This document shows positions 42,967 to 50,937 of a DNA stretch of 64,000 nt, piece by piece. The position numbers were made by a program, and so were the translations under genes. This DNA comes from Paraburkholderia unamae (lineage in GTDB: Bacteria; Pseudomonadota; Gammaproteobacteria; Burkholderiales; Burkholderiaceae), in contig NZ_QLSU01000018.1 of NCBI RefSeq assembly GCF_003268775.1, positions 1 to 64,000 on the forward strand, in the 5' to 3' direction. The notes beneath the pieces were generated by a model. It was not told the origin of the DNA and searched no databases. It saw nothing but the letters and a program-made list of their open reading frames with translations. The first letter of the stretch is position 1. Each line of letters starts with the position of its first letter.

Positions 42967-42996
42967 CTCAACGAAAAGGTTGATGATTTTTCGTCA
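42967..42996. promoter_or_regulatory. 30-bp composite operator, copy 1
   Basis: Begins CTCAACG and ends TTTCGTCA; 26 of 30 bases match the element at 46361-46390. It holds two adjacent dyads, TCAAC-N6-GTTGA and TGATGA-N4-TCGTCA. A possible rightward promoter (TTGACT at 42958-42963, TGATGA 17 nt on) overlaps it, so binding would block the LacI gene and influence the leftward isomerase gene. Confidence 0.7.
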
Positions 42997-43052
42997 GCGC
43001 CGCGCGCGGCTTTCGCGCGCCGGCCAGGAATCGAAGACAACGGAGACAGCCC

Positions 43053-44117
43053 ATGACGAACCCCGCTTCGCCGCGCCGCAAGCGCACGGCGCGTTTCGTC
43101 GAAATTGCCGAGGCGGCGGGCGTGAGCCCGGCCACGGTCGATCGCGTGCTCAACGAGCGCGGCAGCGTTTCCGCCGCCATGCGCGCGCGCGTCGTGGCCG
43201 CCGCACGCCAGTTGGGCGTGCCGCGCGTGCTGCCCGAAACGCATCACGGGCTCGTGCATATCGACATCCTGCTGCCGCACAACCCCACGCCGTTTTTCCA
43301 GCGCCTGACGCTCGGTCTCGAACGCTCGATGCAAATGCTCGACCGGCGCATCGTGCTGCACCGGCAGTTCCTGCCCGAAGCCGACGACGACGTGATCACG
43401 CGCGCCATCCTGCGCCCCGGCTACAAGCGCGCGGCGCTGATCGTCACGACCCATGACACGGCCGAGGTCCGCGACGCGCTGCGCACGGTGATCGCACAAG
43501 GCGAGCCCGTGGTCACGATGGTGACCGACATCGACGCGGTGGAGCGCGTGCACTACGCCGGCATCGACAACAGGCTGGCAGGCCGCACGGCGGGCTATTT
43601 CGTCGGCAGGCTCGCCACGCGGCCGGGCCGCGTGCTGCTGATCTGCTCGCGCAACGACTATCACGCGCATATCGAGCGCATCAGCGGTTGCCGCGAACAA
43701 CTGGCCGAATCGTTCCCGCACCTCGTGTGCGACGAAGAAGCGATCGAATCGCTGGACAACGACGACCTATGCCACCGCGCCGTCCTCAAATCGCTCAAGC
43801 GCGGCGACGTGGTCGGCATCTACAACAGCGGCTATGCGTCGGCGGGAATCGAGGCGGCGTTACGCAAGGTGGGCGCGACGGGAAAGATCGTCTGGGCGGG
43901 CCACGAAATGCTCGACCTGCACCGCCAGTACATCGAGGCGGGCACGATGGATATCGCCATCGACCAGGACCCGGACGGACAGGTCATCTCGGCGTTGCAG
44001 CATGCGCTCAACGCATGCGGCGTGCTGGAAACGCCCGCGCCGCCGGGGCCGGTCGAGTTCCGGATTTTCTGCTCGGCGAATGTGCGGCGCAACCCGTATC
44101 TCGTCGTCGGGCATTGA
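43053..44117 (+). CDS. LacI-family transcriptional regulator
   Basis: A 354-aa regulator with HTH FVEIAEAAGVSPATVDRVLNERGSVSAAMRARVV and a sugar-binding-type effector domain (GLVHIDILLPHNPTPFF, VHYAGIDNRLAGRTAGYFVG, GIYNSGYASAGIEAALRKVG). It belongs to the same clade as the LacI protein encoded at 37729. GGAGA precedes the ATG. Flanking isomerase genes and the repeated 30-bp element at two promoters make it the best candidate to control this locus. Confidence 0.9.
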   Translation: MTNPASPRRKRTARFVEIAEAAGVSPATVDRVLNERGSVSAAMRARVVAAARQLGVPRVLPETHHGLVHIDILLPHNPTPFFQRLTLGLERSMQMLDRRIVLHRQFLPEADDDVITRAILRPGYKRAALIVTTHDTAEVRDALRTVIAQGEPVVTMVTDIDAVERVHYAGIDNRLAGRTAGYFVGRLATRPGRVLLICSRNDYHAHIERISGCREQLAESFPHLVCDEEAIESLDNDDLCHRAVLKSLKRGDVVGIYNSGYASAGIEAALRKVGATGKIVWAGHEMLDLHRQYIEAGTMDIAIDQDPDGQVISALQHALNACGVLETPAPPGPVEFRIFCSANVRRNPYLVVGH

Positions 44118-44141
44118 GCGCCCTGCTCCACAAGCAAACAA

Positions 44142-44987
44142 TTAGGTATCCGATTGGATTGCCGACTCCCATACCTCGCGAATCCAGTCGCGCATCAGCA
44201 GCGATTCGGCCCAGCGGTCGGTCGTGTCGTTGCCGTCGGGCCCGATGATCGCGTACGGTTGCGGCCCAAGCTCGCAGGTAAACGCGAGCGTGTCGTCCGC
44301 GCCCGCGCGGCGTCGCCACGAACGAAACCCGTAGCCCCACCAGTCGAGAAAGAGATCCACCCACTTTCGGTGCGGCGCGAATGAAAGCTCGATCTGCACC
44401 TGCTCGCGGCTCGCCACACGGCCATGAAACGCCCACGACGAATCGAGAATACGCTGCATATACGCATGATTTTCCTGCGACACGGGCCAGGCGAACTCGC
44501 GCCCCACGAGGTAATGCGAGATGTCTCCAAGCAGCTTGAGATCGGGCCGCGCGTCGAGCAGATCGAGCGTGAAATACAGGTCCGTCGTCATGCGGTCGCG
44601 ATGCGTTTCGATATAGACGGGCATCTCCACCTGCTCCGCGAGACGCTGCCAGCCGTCCAGCAACGCGAGCGCTTCGGCCAGCGTGCGCGGGCGCACGTCG
44701 GGCTGAAGGTCCACGTGGTGCAGGCCGAATTCCGTCGCGAGTTCGAGCACGGGTTGCAGATCGTCCACGGTCGTGGGAAAGCACTGCCCTTCCGCCGCGA
44801 GTCCGTAGTCCTTACGCAACCGGGCGAGCCGCCGCACGTCTTCGCGGTTCGTGCAATGCGCGCTCACGCCGTCGAAACCCGCTTCGGCAATCATCCGTAC
44901 GTTCTCTTCGAGCGAGCGCTCGAAGCCGTCGGTATGTCGACGCTCCATCGCCCAGAGCGACTGGAACACCAGCAGTCGTTGCGCCAT
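44142..44987 (-). CDS. TIM-barrel sugar phosphate isomerase/epimerase-like protein
   Basis: A 281-aa xylose-isomerase-like barrel. Landmarks are LLVFQSLWAMERR near the start, the Glu in PVYIETHRDRMTTD, the Asp/His of LKLLGDISHYLVG and RVASREQVQIEL. It resembles a second, distinct subgroup from the 42065 protein. ATG 44987 has GGAG 5 nt upstream; a second ATG is directly before it. It lies 46 nt downstream of the ferredoxin-reductase-like gene on the same strand and is probably co-transcribed with it. Confidence 0.8.
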   Translation of the reverse strand: MAQRLLVFQSLWAMERRHTDGFERSLEENVRMIAEAGFDGVSAHCTNREDVRRLARLRKDYGLAAEGQCFPTTVDDLQPVLELATEFGLHHVDLQPDVRPRTLAEALALLDGWQRLAEQVEMPVYIETHRDRMTTDLYFTLDLLDARPDLKLLGDISHYLVGREFAWPVSQENHAYMQRILDSSWAFHGRVASREQVQIELSFAPHRKWVDLFLDWWGYGFRSWRRRAGADDTLAFTCELGPQPYAIIGPDGNDTTDRWAESLLMRDWIREVWESAIQSDT

Positions 44988-45033
44988 CATGTCTCCGTTG
45001 TGTGGGTCGCTGCGCGGGCGGCGTAATCGCACA

Positions 45034-46269
45034 TCAAAGCAGGCTCTTTAGCTTGACTTCGGGATTCGCCAGCGACTGCGGATCAATCGCCGCCCCTCGC
45101 TCCACCAGCATGCGCGCAAGCTTCATCTCCCTCGCAAACGCGCCGGTCGGGCCAAAGCCGCTCGCGCCGACCAGCCGCCCCTGCTCGTCCAGATCGAAGT
45201 GAATCTCCGCGTCGCCGCCGGGGATGCGTACGATCGAACGTGCGCCCAGCGCCGGCTCGCCCGCCACCTGCAACTGATGGTCGTACTGATCGGACCAGAA
45301 CCAGGGCAACTCGCGATACGCGTCGCGCCCGCCCAGCATGTTGTGCGCCGCCACGCGCGCCTGCGTTTCGGCGTTGTGCCAGGTCTCCTGGCGAATGCGA
45401 TGCGCGCCGAACCGGCTCGGAAACACGGCCACGTCGCCCGCCGCAAAGACGCCGCGCGCCGAAGTGGCCAGCGCTTCGTCCACGAGAATGCCGCGCGCCA
45501 CCTCGATGCCGGCCGCACGCGCAAGCTCGTCCGCGGGCTCGATGCCTATGCCGACGATCACCGTGTCGGCGTGCAGCGTCTCGCCGCTTTCCAGCATCAC
45601 GTCGAACGTCGAGTCGGCGCGCTTTTCGAAGGCCTGTGGCGCACGGTTCAGCAGGACGCGCACGCCATTGCGCTCATGCAAGGCGTGCGCCCGCGCCGCG
45701 ATGGCCGCGGGCACGGCGCGGCCCAGCAGGCGCGCGCCGCCTTCGATCAGCGTCACGTCGCAGCCGCGCGCGCGGGCCGACGCCGCGACCTCCAGGCCGA
45801 TAAATCCGCCGCCCACCACGACGATATGCGCGCCCGCCGCGAGGCGTGGGCCGATCATCGCGGCGTCGTCGAGCGTGCGCAGGCAGAGCACGCCCGCGTG
45901 CGATGCGCCCGGAATCGCCAGCCGCCTCGCGTGGCCGCCCGTCGCGAGCAGCAGCGCTTCGTAGTGGAGCGTCGCGCCGTCGCCCAGTTCGAGCGTGCGC
46001 CGCGCAGGGTCCAGCGCGCGCACCGTCGCGACGATATGCTCGACGTCGTCGTCGCGCCATGCCTCGGGGGATCGTAATCCGCATTGCTGCGCGCTTCGCT
46101 CACCCGTGAGGAGTGCTTTGGATAGCGGCGGCCTTTCGTACGGCAAATGCGGTTCCGCACCAATCAGCGCGATACGGCCGCGCCAACCGGCCTCGCGCAA
46201 GGTCTGCGCGGCGCGGCCGCCCACGTGCCCCGCCCCGACGATCGCCATCACCCGCTCCGTGGCCGCCAT
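45034..46269 (-). CDS. FAD-dependent ferredoxin/rubredoxin reductase-like protein
   Basis: A 411-aa pyridine-nucleotide disulfide oxidoreductase of the Rieske-oxygenase reductase type. FAD site VMAIVGAGHVGGRAAQTL at about 7-24, PYERPPLSK typical of ferredoxin reductases, NAD site HIVVVGGGFIGLEVAASA in the middle and GVFAAGDVAVFPS for FAD closing. GGAG is 7 nt before ATG 46269. No Rieske or ferredoxin gene is present nearby, so the electron acceptor must be encoded elsewhere. Copy 2 of the 30-bp operator lies upstream. Confidence 0.88.
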   Translation of the reverse strand: MAATERVMAIVGAGHVGGRAAQTLREAGWRGRIALIGAEPHLPYERPPLSKALLTGERSAQQCGLRSPEAWRDDDVEHIVATVRALDPARRTLELGDGATLHYEALLLATGGHARRLAIPGASHAGVLCLRTLDDAAMIGPRLAAGAHIVVVGGGFIGLEVAASARARGCDVTLIEGGARLLGRAVPAAIAARAHALHERNGVRVLLNRAPQAFEKRADSTFDVMLESGETLHADTVIVGIGIEPADELARAAGIEVARGILVDEALATSARGVFAAGDVAVFPSRFGAHRIRQETWHNAETQARVAAHNMLGGRDAYRELPWFWSDQYDHQLQVAGEPALGARSIVRIPGGDAEIHFDLDEQGRLVGASGFGPTGAFAREMKLARMLVERGAAIDPQSLANPEVKLKSLL

Positions 46270-46360
46270 CTCGCGTCTCCTGTGTTTGACGCGTGGCTTT
46301 GCCGCCGCGCCGCGCGTCAGTTCGCTCCTGGGATCAAACATAAGCGGCGCAGGGCAATCG

Positions 46361-46390
46361 CTCAACGGAAACGTTGATGAAATTTCGTCA
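46361..46390. promoter_or_regulatory. 30-bp composite operator, copy 2
   Basis: Same orientation and architecture as copy 1: CTCAACG at the left, TTTCGTCA at the right. Here the left dyad is stronger (TCAACG-GAAA-CGTTGA) and the right part is an 18-bp near-palindrome (TTGATGAAATTTCGTCAA, 46374-46391). It lies 92 nt upstream of the flavoprotein ATG and its last three bases are the stop codon of the LysR gene. Confidence 0.7.
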
Positions 46391-47278
46391 ATTGCGCGGC
46401 AGACGCTCTTCCAGAAACGAGAGGAAGGCGCGCACACGCGGCGCCAGCACGCGCCCTTGCGGATACAGCGCGTAGAAGACGTCTGCTGACGGCTCCTGAA
46501 ACGCTTCGAGCAGGGGCACGAGCGCACCGCGCCGGATGTCTTCGGCAATATGAAATCGCGCGAGGCGCACCACACCCAGCCCGTTGATGGCGAAGGTCCG
46601 GAGCAGTTCGCCCTGGTCGGCGCTCAAATGCCCCGTGGTCGCGATCGTGGTCAGCGCGCCTGCCTCGCGAAACGTCCACGAATTCCACTGCGTGCGGATC
46701 GTGAAGTTCAGGCAGCGATGTTGCGCGAGTTCGTCGGGTGTTGCGGGCACGCCGAACTTCTGCAAATACGCGGGCGCGGCTGCGACGACCCAGGGCCTGG
46801 GCATGAGCGGCTTCGCCACGAGAGAGAGTTCGGTGGGCTGCTCGCTGTGAATGGCGACATCAATACTCTGTCTTGCGAAGTCCGCGCGCTCGGTTCCGAG
46901 CATGAACTTGAGCTTGATCCTGGGGTAGCGCTCCAGAAACTCTTCCAGTAAGGGAGCCAGCAAGTATTTGGCGGTGGTGAGCGCCGTGTGGATAGTCAGT
47001 TGGCCTGATATTTCCGCATCCGACGAAATCACACTGTTCTCGGCGTCATTCATGGCGTCCACCACGCGCTGGCTGGCCTGCCTGAAGGCGAGCCCTTCCT
47101 GCGTGAGGTGAATGGACCCGGCAACGCGCTCGAACAAGCGCACGTTCAGGCGCTGCTCCACCCGCGCGATCAGCTTGCTCACGGCCGAGGGCGACAACTG
47201 CAAGCGCCGGCCCGCCGCCGAAAAGCTGCCTTCCTTTGCGACGCACAGGAACACGGTCATCTCGCCGAATTTGTCCAT
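46388..47278 (-). CDS. LysR-family regulator divergent from atuA-like gene
   Basis: A 296-aa LysR-type protein. HTH about 10-60 (VAKEGSFSAAGRRLQLSPSAVSKLIARVEQRL), then the effector domain (ISGQLTIHTALTTAKYLLAPLLEEF). It is close in style to DsdC/CrgA-like regulators of Burkholderia. It is 115 nt from the atuA-like start, with a 12-bp perfect inverted repeat between them, and probably regulates that operon. Confidence 0.88.
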   Translation of the reverse strand: MDKFGEMTVFLCVAKEGSFSAAGRRLQLSPSAVSKLIARVEQRLNVRLFERVAGSIHLTQEGLAFRQASQRVVDAMNDAENSVISSDAEISGQLTIHTALTTAKYLLAPLLEEFLERYPRIKLKFMLGTERADFARQSIDVAIHSEQPTELSLVAKPLMPRPWVVAAAPAYLQKFGVPATPDELAQHRCLNFTIRTQWNSWTFREAGALTTIATTGHLSADQGELLRTFAINGLGVVRLARFHIAEDIRRGALVPLLEAFQEPSADVFYALYPQGRVLAPRVRAFLSFLEERLPRN

Positions 47279-47306
47279 GCAGTTTGCTCGCTTTCTTTAT
47301 GAATCG

Positions 47307-47355
47307 AATTCACAGGCGGTGTTCCGCCAGAGTCATTGGTAAGCGCCTGTGAATT
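47307..47355. promoter_or_regulatory. 12-bp perfect inverted repeat between LysR gene and atuA-like gene
   Basis: AATTCACAGGCG at 47307-47318 and CGCCTGTGAATT at 47344-47355, separated by 25 nt. A small inner dyad GGCGG-N4-CCGCC lies at 47315-47328. The arrangement fits a dimer-of-dimers LysR site able to loop or bend the divergent promoter. Confidence 0.7.
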
Positions 47356-47393
47356 GTACAAAATGGACCGACAATCACCACGGGAATGGATAG

Positions 47394-48749
47394 ATGAGCC
47401 ATAGCATTCGCATCGGGTCGGGTAGCGGTTGGTGGGGAGACCGCATCGAACCCGCCGCCCTTAGCGCCGAACACGGCGCACTCGATTACCTGTGTTTTGA
47501 AACCATGGCGGAGGCGACCGTGTCGGCGGCGCAGGTTCGCGCGCGCCGCGATCCGGCGTTTCCTGGCTACGACACGTATCTCGACGAACGCATGCGCGCC
47601 GTGCTGCCCGCGTGCATGCGCGGCAATACCCGCATCATTTCGAATCAAGGCTGGATCGATCCGACGCGCGCCGCCCGGCGCGTTGTCGAGTTGCTGAGCG
47701 AAATGGGCATACACGGCGTAAAGGTCGCCGCCGTCAACGGCAGCCTGATCGGCAAACGCGTGCTCGACATGGCCGACTCCATCATGGAAACGGGCGCACC
47801 GTTGCGCGAACTGGAACCCACGCTGATCTCGGCGGAAGCCTATATGGGCGCCGAACCGATCGTCGATGCGCTGCGTGACGGCGCGCGCATCGTCATCACG
47901 GGGCGCGTGGCCGACCCCTCGCTTTTTCTCGCGCCACTCATGCACGAGTTCGGCTGGGAGGCGAACGATTACGCGCGCATCGGCGCGGGCAGCGCGATAG
48001 GCCACCTGCTCGAATGCGGCGCGCAGATCACGGGTGGCTACTTCTGCGATCCCGGCTTCAAGGACGTGCCCATGCCGTGGAATCTGGCCTTCCCGATTGC
48101 CGAAGTCGAACCGAACGGCGACGTCGTGATTTCCCGAGTGGCGGGCACAGGCGGCGCCATCACGCTGCAAACCGTAAAAGAGCAAATGCTTTATGAAGTC
48201 CACGATCCAGCCAACTACATCACGCCCGACGCCGTTGTCGACTTCACCCAGGCGAAGCTCGAACAGATCGACGAGCAACGCGTGCGCGTGACCGGGCTCA
48301 CCGGCAAACCGCGCACCGACACGTTGAAGGTATCGATTGGCTGCCTCGAAGGCTTCATCGGCGAGGACATGTTCTTCTACGCGGGACCGGGCGCATTGCG
48401 GCGCGCGAAGCTCGCAAAGCAAGTGCTGGAGGAACGCTTCAAGCTCGTCAAGCTCGACGCCCAGGACCTTCGCATCGACTTCCTCGGTCTCAACGCGATT
48501 CATGGCGCGGCGACACCGGAAGATGCGCCCGAACCGTACGAGATCGCCGTGCGTGTCGCCGCGCGCACGCGCACGCGCGCGGAAGCGGCCAAGGTCGGCC
48601 GCGAGGTGGACGGCATGGCCGTCTCGGGCATCGCTCACACGGGCAAGCGTGTGCCGCATCAGGACCGCACGCGCGAAGTCATCGGCGTGTGGTCGGCGCT
48701 CGTCGCGCGCGAGCAGGTGCAGGCTTCAATTGAATACTTCGAGAGCTAA
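47394..48749 (+). CDS. AtuA-family protein (DUF1446, acyclic terpene utilization type)
   Basis: A 451-aa member of the AtuA family, named from acyclic terpene (citronellol/geraniol) use in Pseudomonas; its reaction is not established. Family features are the opening RIGSGSGWWGDRIEPA, then GVKVAAVNGS, ITGRVADPSLFLAPL and HLLECGAQITGGYF. The usual full-length AtuA carries a further C-terminal domain; here that part appears as the separate next gene. The SD is weak. It begins an operon with the 120-aa protein and an MFS transporter. Confidence 0.85.
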   Translation: MSHSIRIGSGSGWWGDRIEPAALSAEHGALDYLCFETMAEATVSAAQVRARRDPAFPGYDTYLDERMRAVLPACMRGNTRIISNQGWIDPTRAARRVVELLSEMGIHGVKVAAVNGSLIGKRVLDMADSIMETGAPLRELEPTLISAEAYMGAEPIVDALRDGARIVITGRVADPSLFLAPLMHEFGWEANDYARIGAGSAIGHLLECGAQITGGYFCDPGFKDVPMPWNLAFPIAEVEPNGDVVISRVAGTGGAITLQTVKEQMLYEVHDPANYITPDAVVDFTQAKLEQIDEQRVRVTGLTGKPRTDTLKVSIGCLEGFIGEDMFFYAGPGALRRAKLAKQVLEERFKLVKLDAQDLRIDFLGLNAIHGAATPEDAPEPYEIAVRVAARTRTRAEAAKVGREVDGMAVSGIAHTGKRVPHQDRTREVIGVWSALVAREQVQASIEYFES

Positions 48750-48754
48750 TTTCC

Positions 48755-49117
48755 ATGAAAGTCCTTCTTCAGCATCTGGCCCACACGCGCTCGGGCGACA
48801 AGGGCAATACGTCGAATATCGCCGTGTTCGCCTATGAACCGGCGTTCTATGCGCTTTTGAAAGATCAGCTCACCGCGCCGCGCTTCAAGGCGTTTTACCG
48901 AGGCGCGATTACCGGCAGCGTGACGCGTTACGAAATGGACAACATCCACGCATTGAATTTCGTGGCGAATGGCGCACTGGGCGGCGGCGTTTCGCGAAGC
49001 CTGTGCCTCGATAACTACGGCAAGGCGCTCGCGAGCGCCGTGCTCGGTTTCCAAATCGAGGTGCCCGAGGCGCTCGCGTCGCGCCTGGCAGGCAAGGCGG
49101 TGCTGGCCGCGGCCTGA
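48755..49117 (+). CDS. AtuA C-terminal-domain-like small protein
   Basis: A 120-aa protein resembling the ferredoxin-like C-terminal domain of long AtuA proteins: LAHTRSGDKGNTSNIAVFAYEP and NFVANGALGGGVSRSLCLDNYGKALASAVL. It begins 5 nt after the AtuA-type stop, so the two probably form one two-subunit protein. Molecular role is unknown. No membrane segment is visible. Confidence 0.8.
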   Translation: MKVLLQHLAHTRSGDKGNTSNIAVFAYEPAFYALLKDQLTAPRFKAFYRGAITGSVTRYEMDNIHALNFVANGALGGGVSRSLCLDNYGKALASAVLGFQIEVPEALASRLAGKAVLAAA

Positions 49118-49146
49118 TCGATCCACCCACGAGGAGACAAACAATA

Positions 49147-50496
49147 ATGTCATACGAACAGATCGATCTCGCTGCGCCATTGGACGCCACCACGGCGTCC
49201 TCTGCCGATGTCTACGCAAGGGTCACGCGACGGCTGCTGCCCTTGCTGATGATGTGCTACATCGTCGCCTACATCGACCGCCTCAATGTCGGCTTCGCCA
49301 AGTTGCAGATGCAGGCGGACCTGGGGCTGAGCGACGCGATGTACGGCTTCGGCGCGGGCATCTTCTTCATTGGCTACGTGATGACCGAGGTGCCTGCCAA
49401 CCTGCTGCTCCAGAAGTTCGGCGCGCGCAAGACGCTCACGCGCATCATGGTGCTGTGGGGCCTCATGTCGATGGGCACCGCGTTCGCCCGGACGCCTGGT
49501 CAGTTCTACGTGATGCGCTTTTTTCTCGGCGTATTCGAAGCGGGCTTCTTTCCCGGCATCGTCGTGTATTGCACGCGCTGGTTTCCGGACGCCTGGCGCG
49601 GCCGCTTTCTCGGCAAGTTCCTCACCGCCATTCCGATTGCGGGCATCGTGAACGGCCCGCTTTCGGGCTGGATCATGAGCCGCTTTCATGGCCAGTGGGG
49701 ATTCAACGGCTGGCAGTGGCTGTTCGTGCTCGAAGGCTTGCCGAGCGTGATGCTCGGGCTGTTCATTTACTTCAGGCTCGACGAAAGCCCCGAGGAGGCG
49801 CGCTGGCTCAGCGCCGCGCAAAAGGCGCGCATCCGCCAGGATCTGCTGCTGGAAGCCGGTACGCAAGGCGGCAAGCGCGAGCGCCACGCCACGTCGTTCA
49901 TGGCGGCGATTCGCGACATCAAGGTCTACGCGCTCGCCCTCGCCCTGTTCTGCTTCTCGTGCGGCAGCAATCTGATCGGTTTCTGGATGCCGACGATCAT
50001 TCGCGGCATCGGCGTGACGGACGTTTTCCATGTCGGGTTGCTCACTGCCGTATCGTATGGCGTCACGTGCGCCGCGATCATCGCCAACGGTCATCACTCG
50101 GACCGCAAGCTGGAGCGCCGCTGGCACTGCGCGATTCCCGCCTTCATCGGCGCTGTTTCGCTCGTCGCCATGGTGTATCTGCAAGGGCACATGCTGCTCT
50201 CGTTCTGTCTGTTGTCTGTCGCGGCGGCGGGCTCGATCGGGCTCTTTCCCGCTTATTGGTCGATTCCGCCCGCGTACCTGCGCGGCGCGGCTGCCGCCGG
50301 GGGCGTGGCGCTCATCAACAGTCTCGGTCAGCTTGCCGGGTTCGTCAGTCCGTTCGTGCTCGGCTTGATCCGCACGAGAACGGGTAGCCTCACGCTCGCG
50401 AACTGGCTGGTGGCGGCGGTGATGATCCTGGGCGGATTGACGATTCTGCTCTTCGTGAAACCGGCGGCGCTTCGCCAGGGCGAGGCCGCGCGGTGA
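49147..50496 (+). CDS. MFS transporter, anion:cation symporter (ACS) family
   Basis: A 449-aa, 12-TM transporter. YIVAYIDRLNVGFAKLQMQADLGLS in TM1 is the signature of the ACS (phthalate/tartrate/glucarate) group, and GYVMTEVPANLLLQKFGARKTLTR and FFLGVFEAGFFPGIVVYCTRWFP are further marks of it. GAGGAG precedes ATG 49147. It is likely the importer for an organic acid that the AtuA-type proteins and possibly the convergent operon process. Confidence 0.88.
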   Translation: MSYEQIDLAAPLDATTASSADVYARVTRRLLPLLMMCYIVAYIDRLNVGFAKLQMQADLGLSDAMYGFGAGIFFIGYVMTEVPANLLLQKFGARKTLTRIMVLWGLMSMGTAFARTPGQFYVMRFFLGVFEAGFFPGIVVYCTRWFPDAWRGRFLGKFLTAIPIAGIVNGPLSGWIMSRFHGQWGFNGWQWLFVLEGLPSVMLGLFIYFRLDESPEEARWLSAAQKARIRQDLLLEAGTQGGKRERHATSFMAAIRDIKVYALALALFCFSCGSNLIGFWMPTIIRGIGVTDVFHVGLLTAVSYGVTCAAIIANGHHSDRKLERRWHCAIPAFIGAVSLVAMVYLQGHMLLSFCLLSVAAAGSIGLFPAYWSIPPAYLRGAAAAGGVALINSLGQLAGFVSPFVLGLIRTRTGSLTLANWLVAAVMILGGLTILLFVKPAALRQGEAAR

Positions 50497-50506
50497 GATA
50501 ACGTGG

Positions 50507-50545
50507 GAGGCGTTCGCCGGATTTGTCAAACCGGCTAAGCGCCTC
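50507..50545. terminator. Bulged hairpin between convergent operons
   Basis: GAGGCG/CGCCTC and inner GCCGG/CCGGC arms flank a loop of ATTTGTCAAA. It separates the MFS gene from the DUF35 gene end to end and could serve both strands. Confidence 0.5.
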
Positions 50546-50935
50546 TCAACCTTCCAGCGCAACAAAGCGCAGCAGCGTGCGCTCGCCATGCGCGAAATAG
50601 GTGGCGGCAACGCGATCGCCGATACGAAGCCCCTTCGCACCATGCCCCATGACCCGCGCGCCCTCATCCAACTCCACGATAACGAGCACATAAGGCGCGA
50701 GCGCCGCGAACGCCTCGGAAGGCGCGCGCGTGACCGTTGTGATCGCAACGACATTGCCCTGTGCGTTCGAGTCCTCCCAGACCAACGTCGATTTTCCGCA
50801 GCCCGAGCAGGCGTAGCGCGCCAGCGTTTGCGCACGGGCACAGGAGGTGCATCGCTGGAATCGAAGCACGCCGTGGCGCAGCCCTTCCACATGCGCGAGC
50901 GCACCGTCCGAACGGGAAACAAGTTCTTCTTGCAT
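50546..50935 (-). CDS. Zn-ribbon/OB-fold protein (DUF35, thiolase partner)
   Basis: A 129-aa DUF35-type protein. The zinc ribbon shows as RCTSCARAQTLARYACSGCGK (CxxC pairs about 29-46) and the OB-fold follows. Such proteins assemble with SCP-x-like thiolases, as shown for archaeal HMG-CoA synthase/thiolase complexes. The thiolase gene ends 2 nt upstream, so they are co-translated. It ends the long leftward operon. Confidence 0.88.
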   Translation of the reverse strand: MQEELVSRSDGALAHVEGLRHGVLRFQRCTSCARAQTLARYACSGCGKSTLVWEDSNAQGNVVAITTVTRAPSEAFAALAPYVLVIVELDEGARVMGHGAKGLRIGDRVAATYFAHGERTLLRFVALEG

Positions 50936-50937
50936 GA

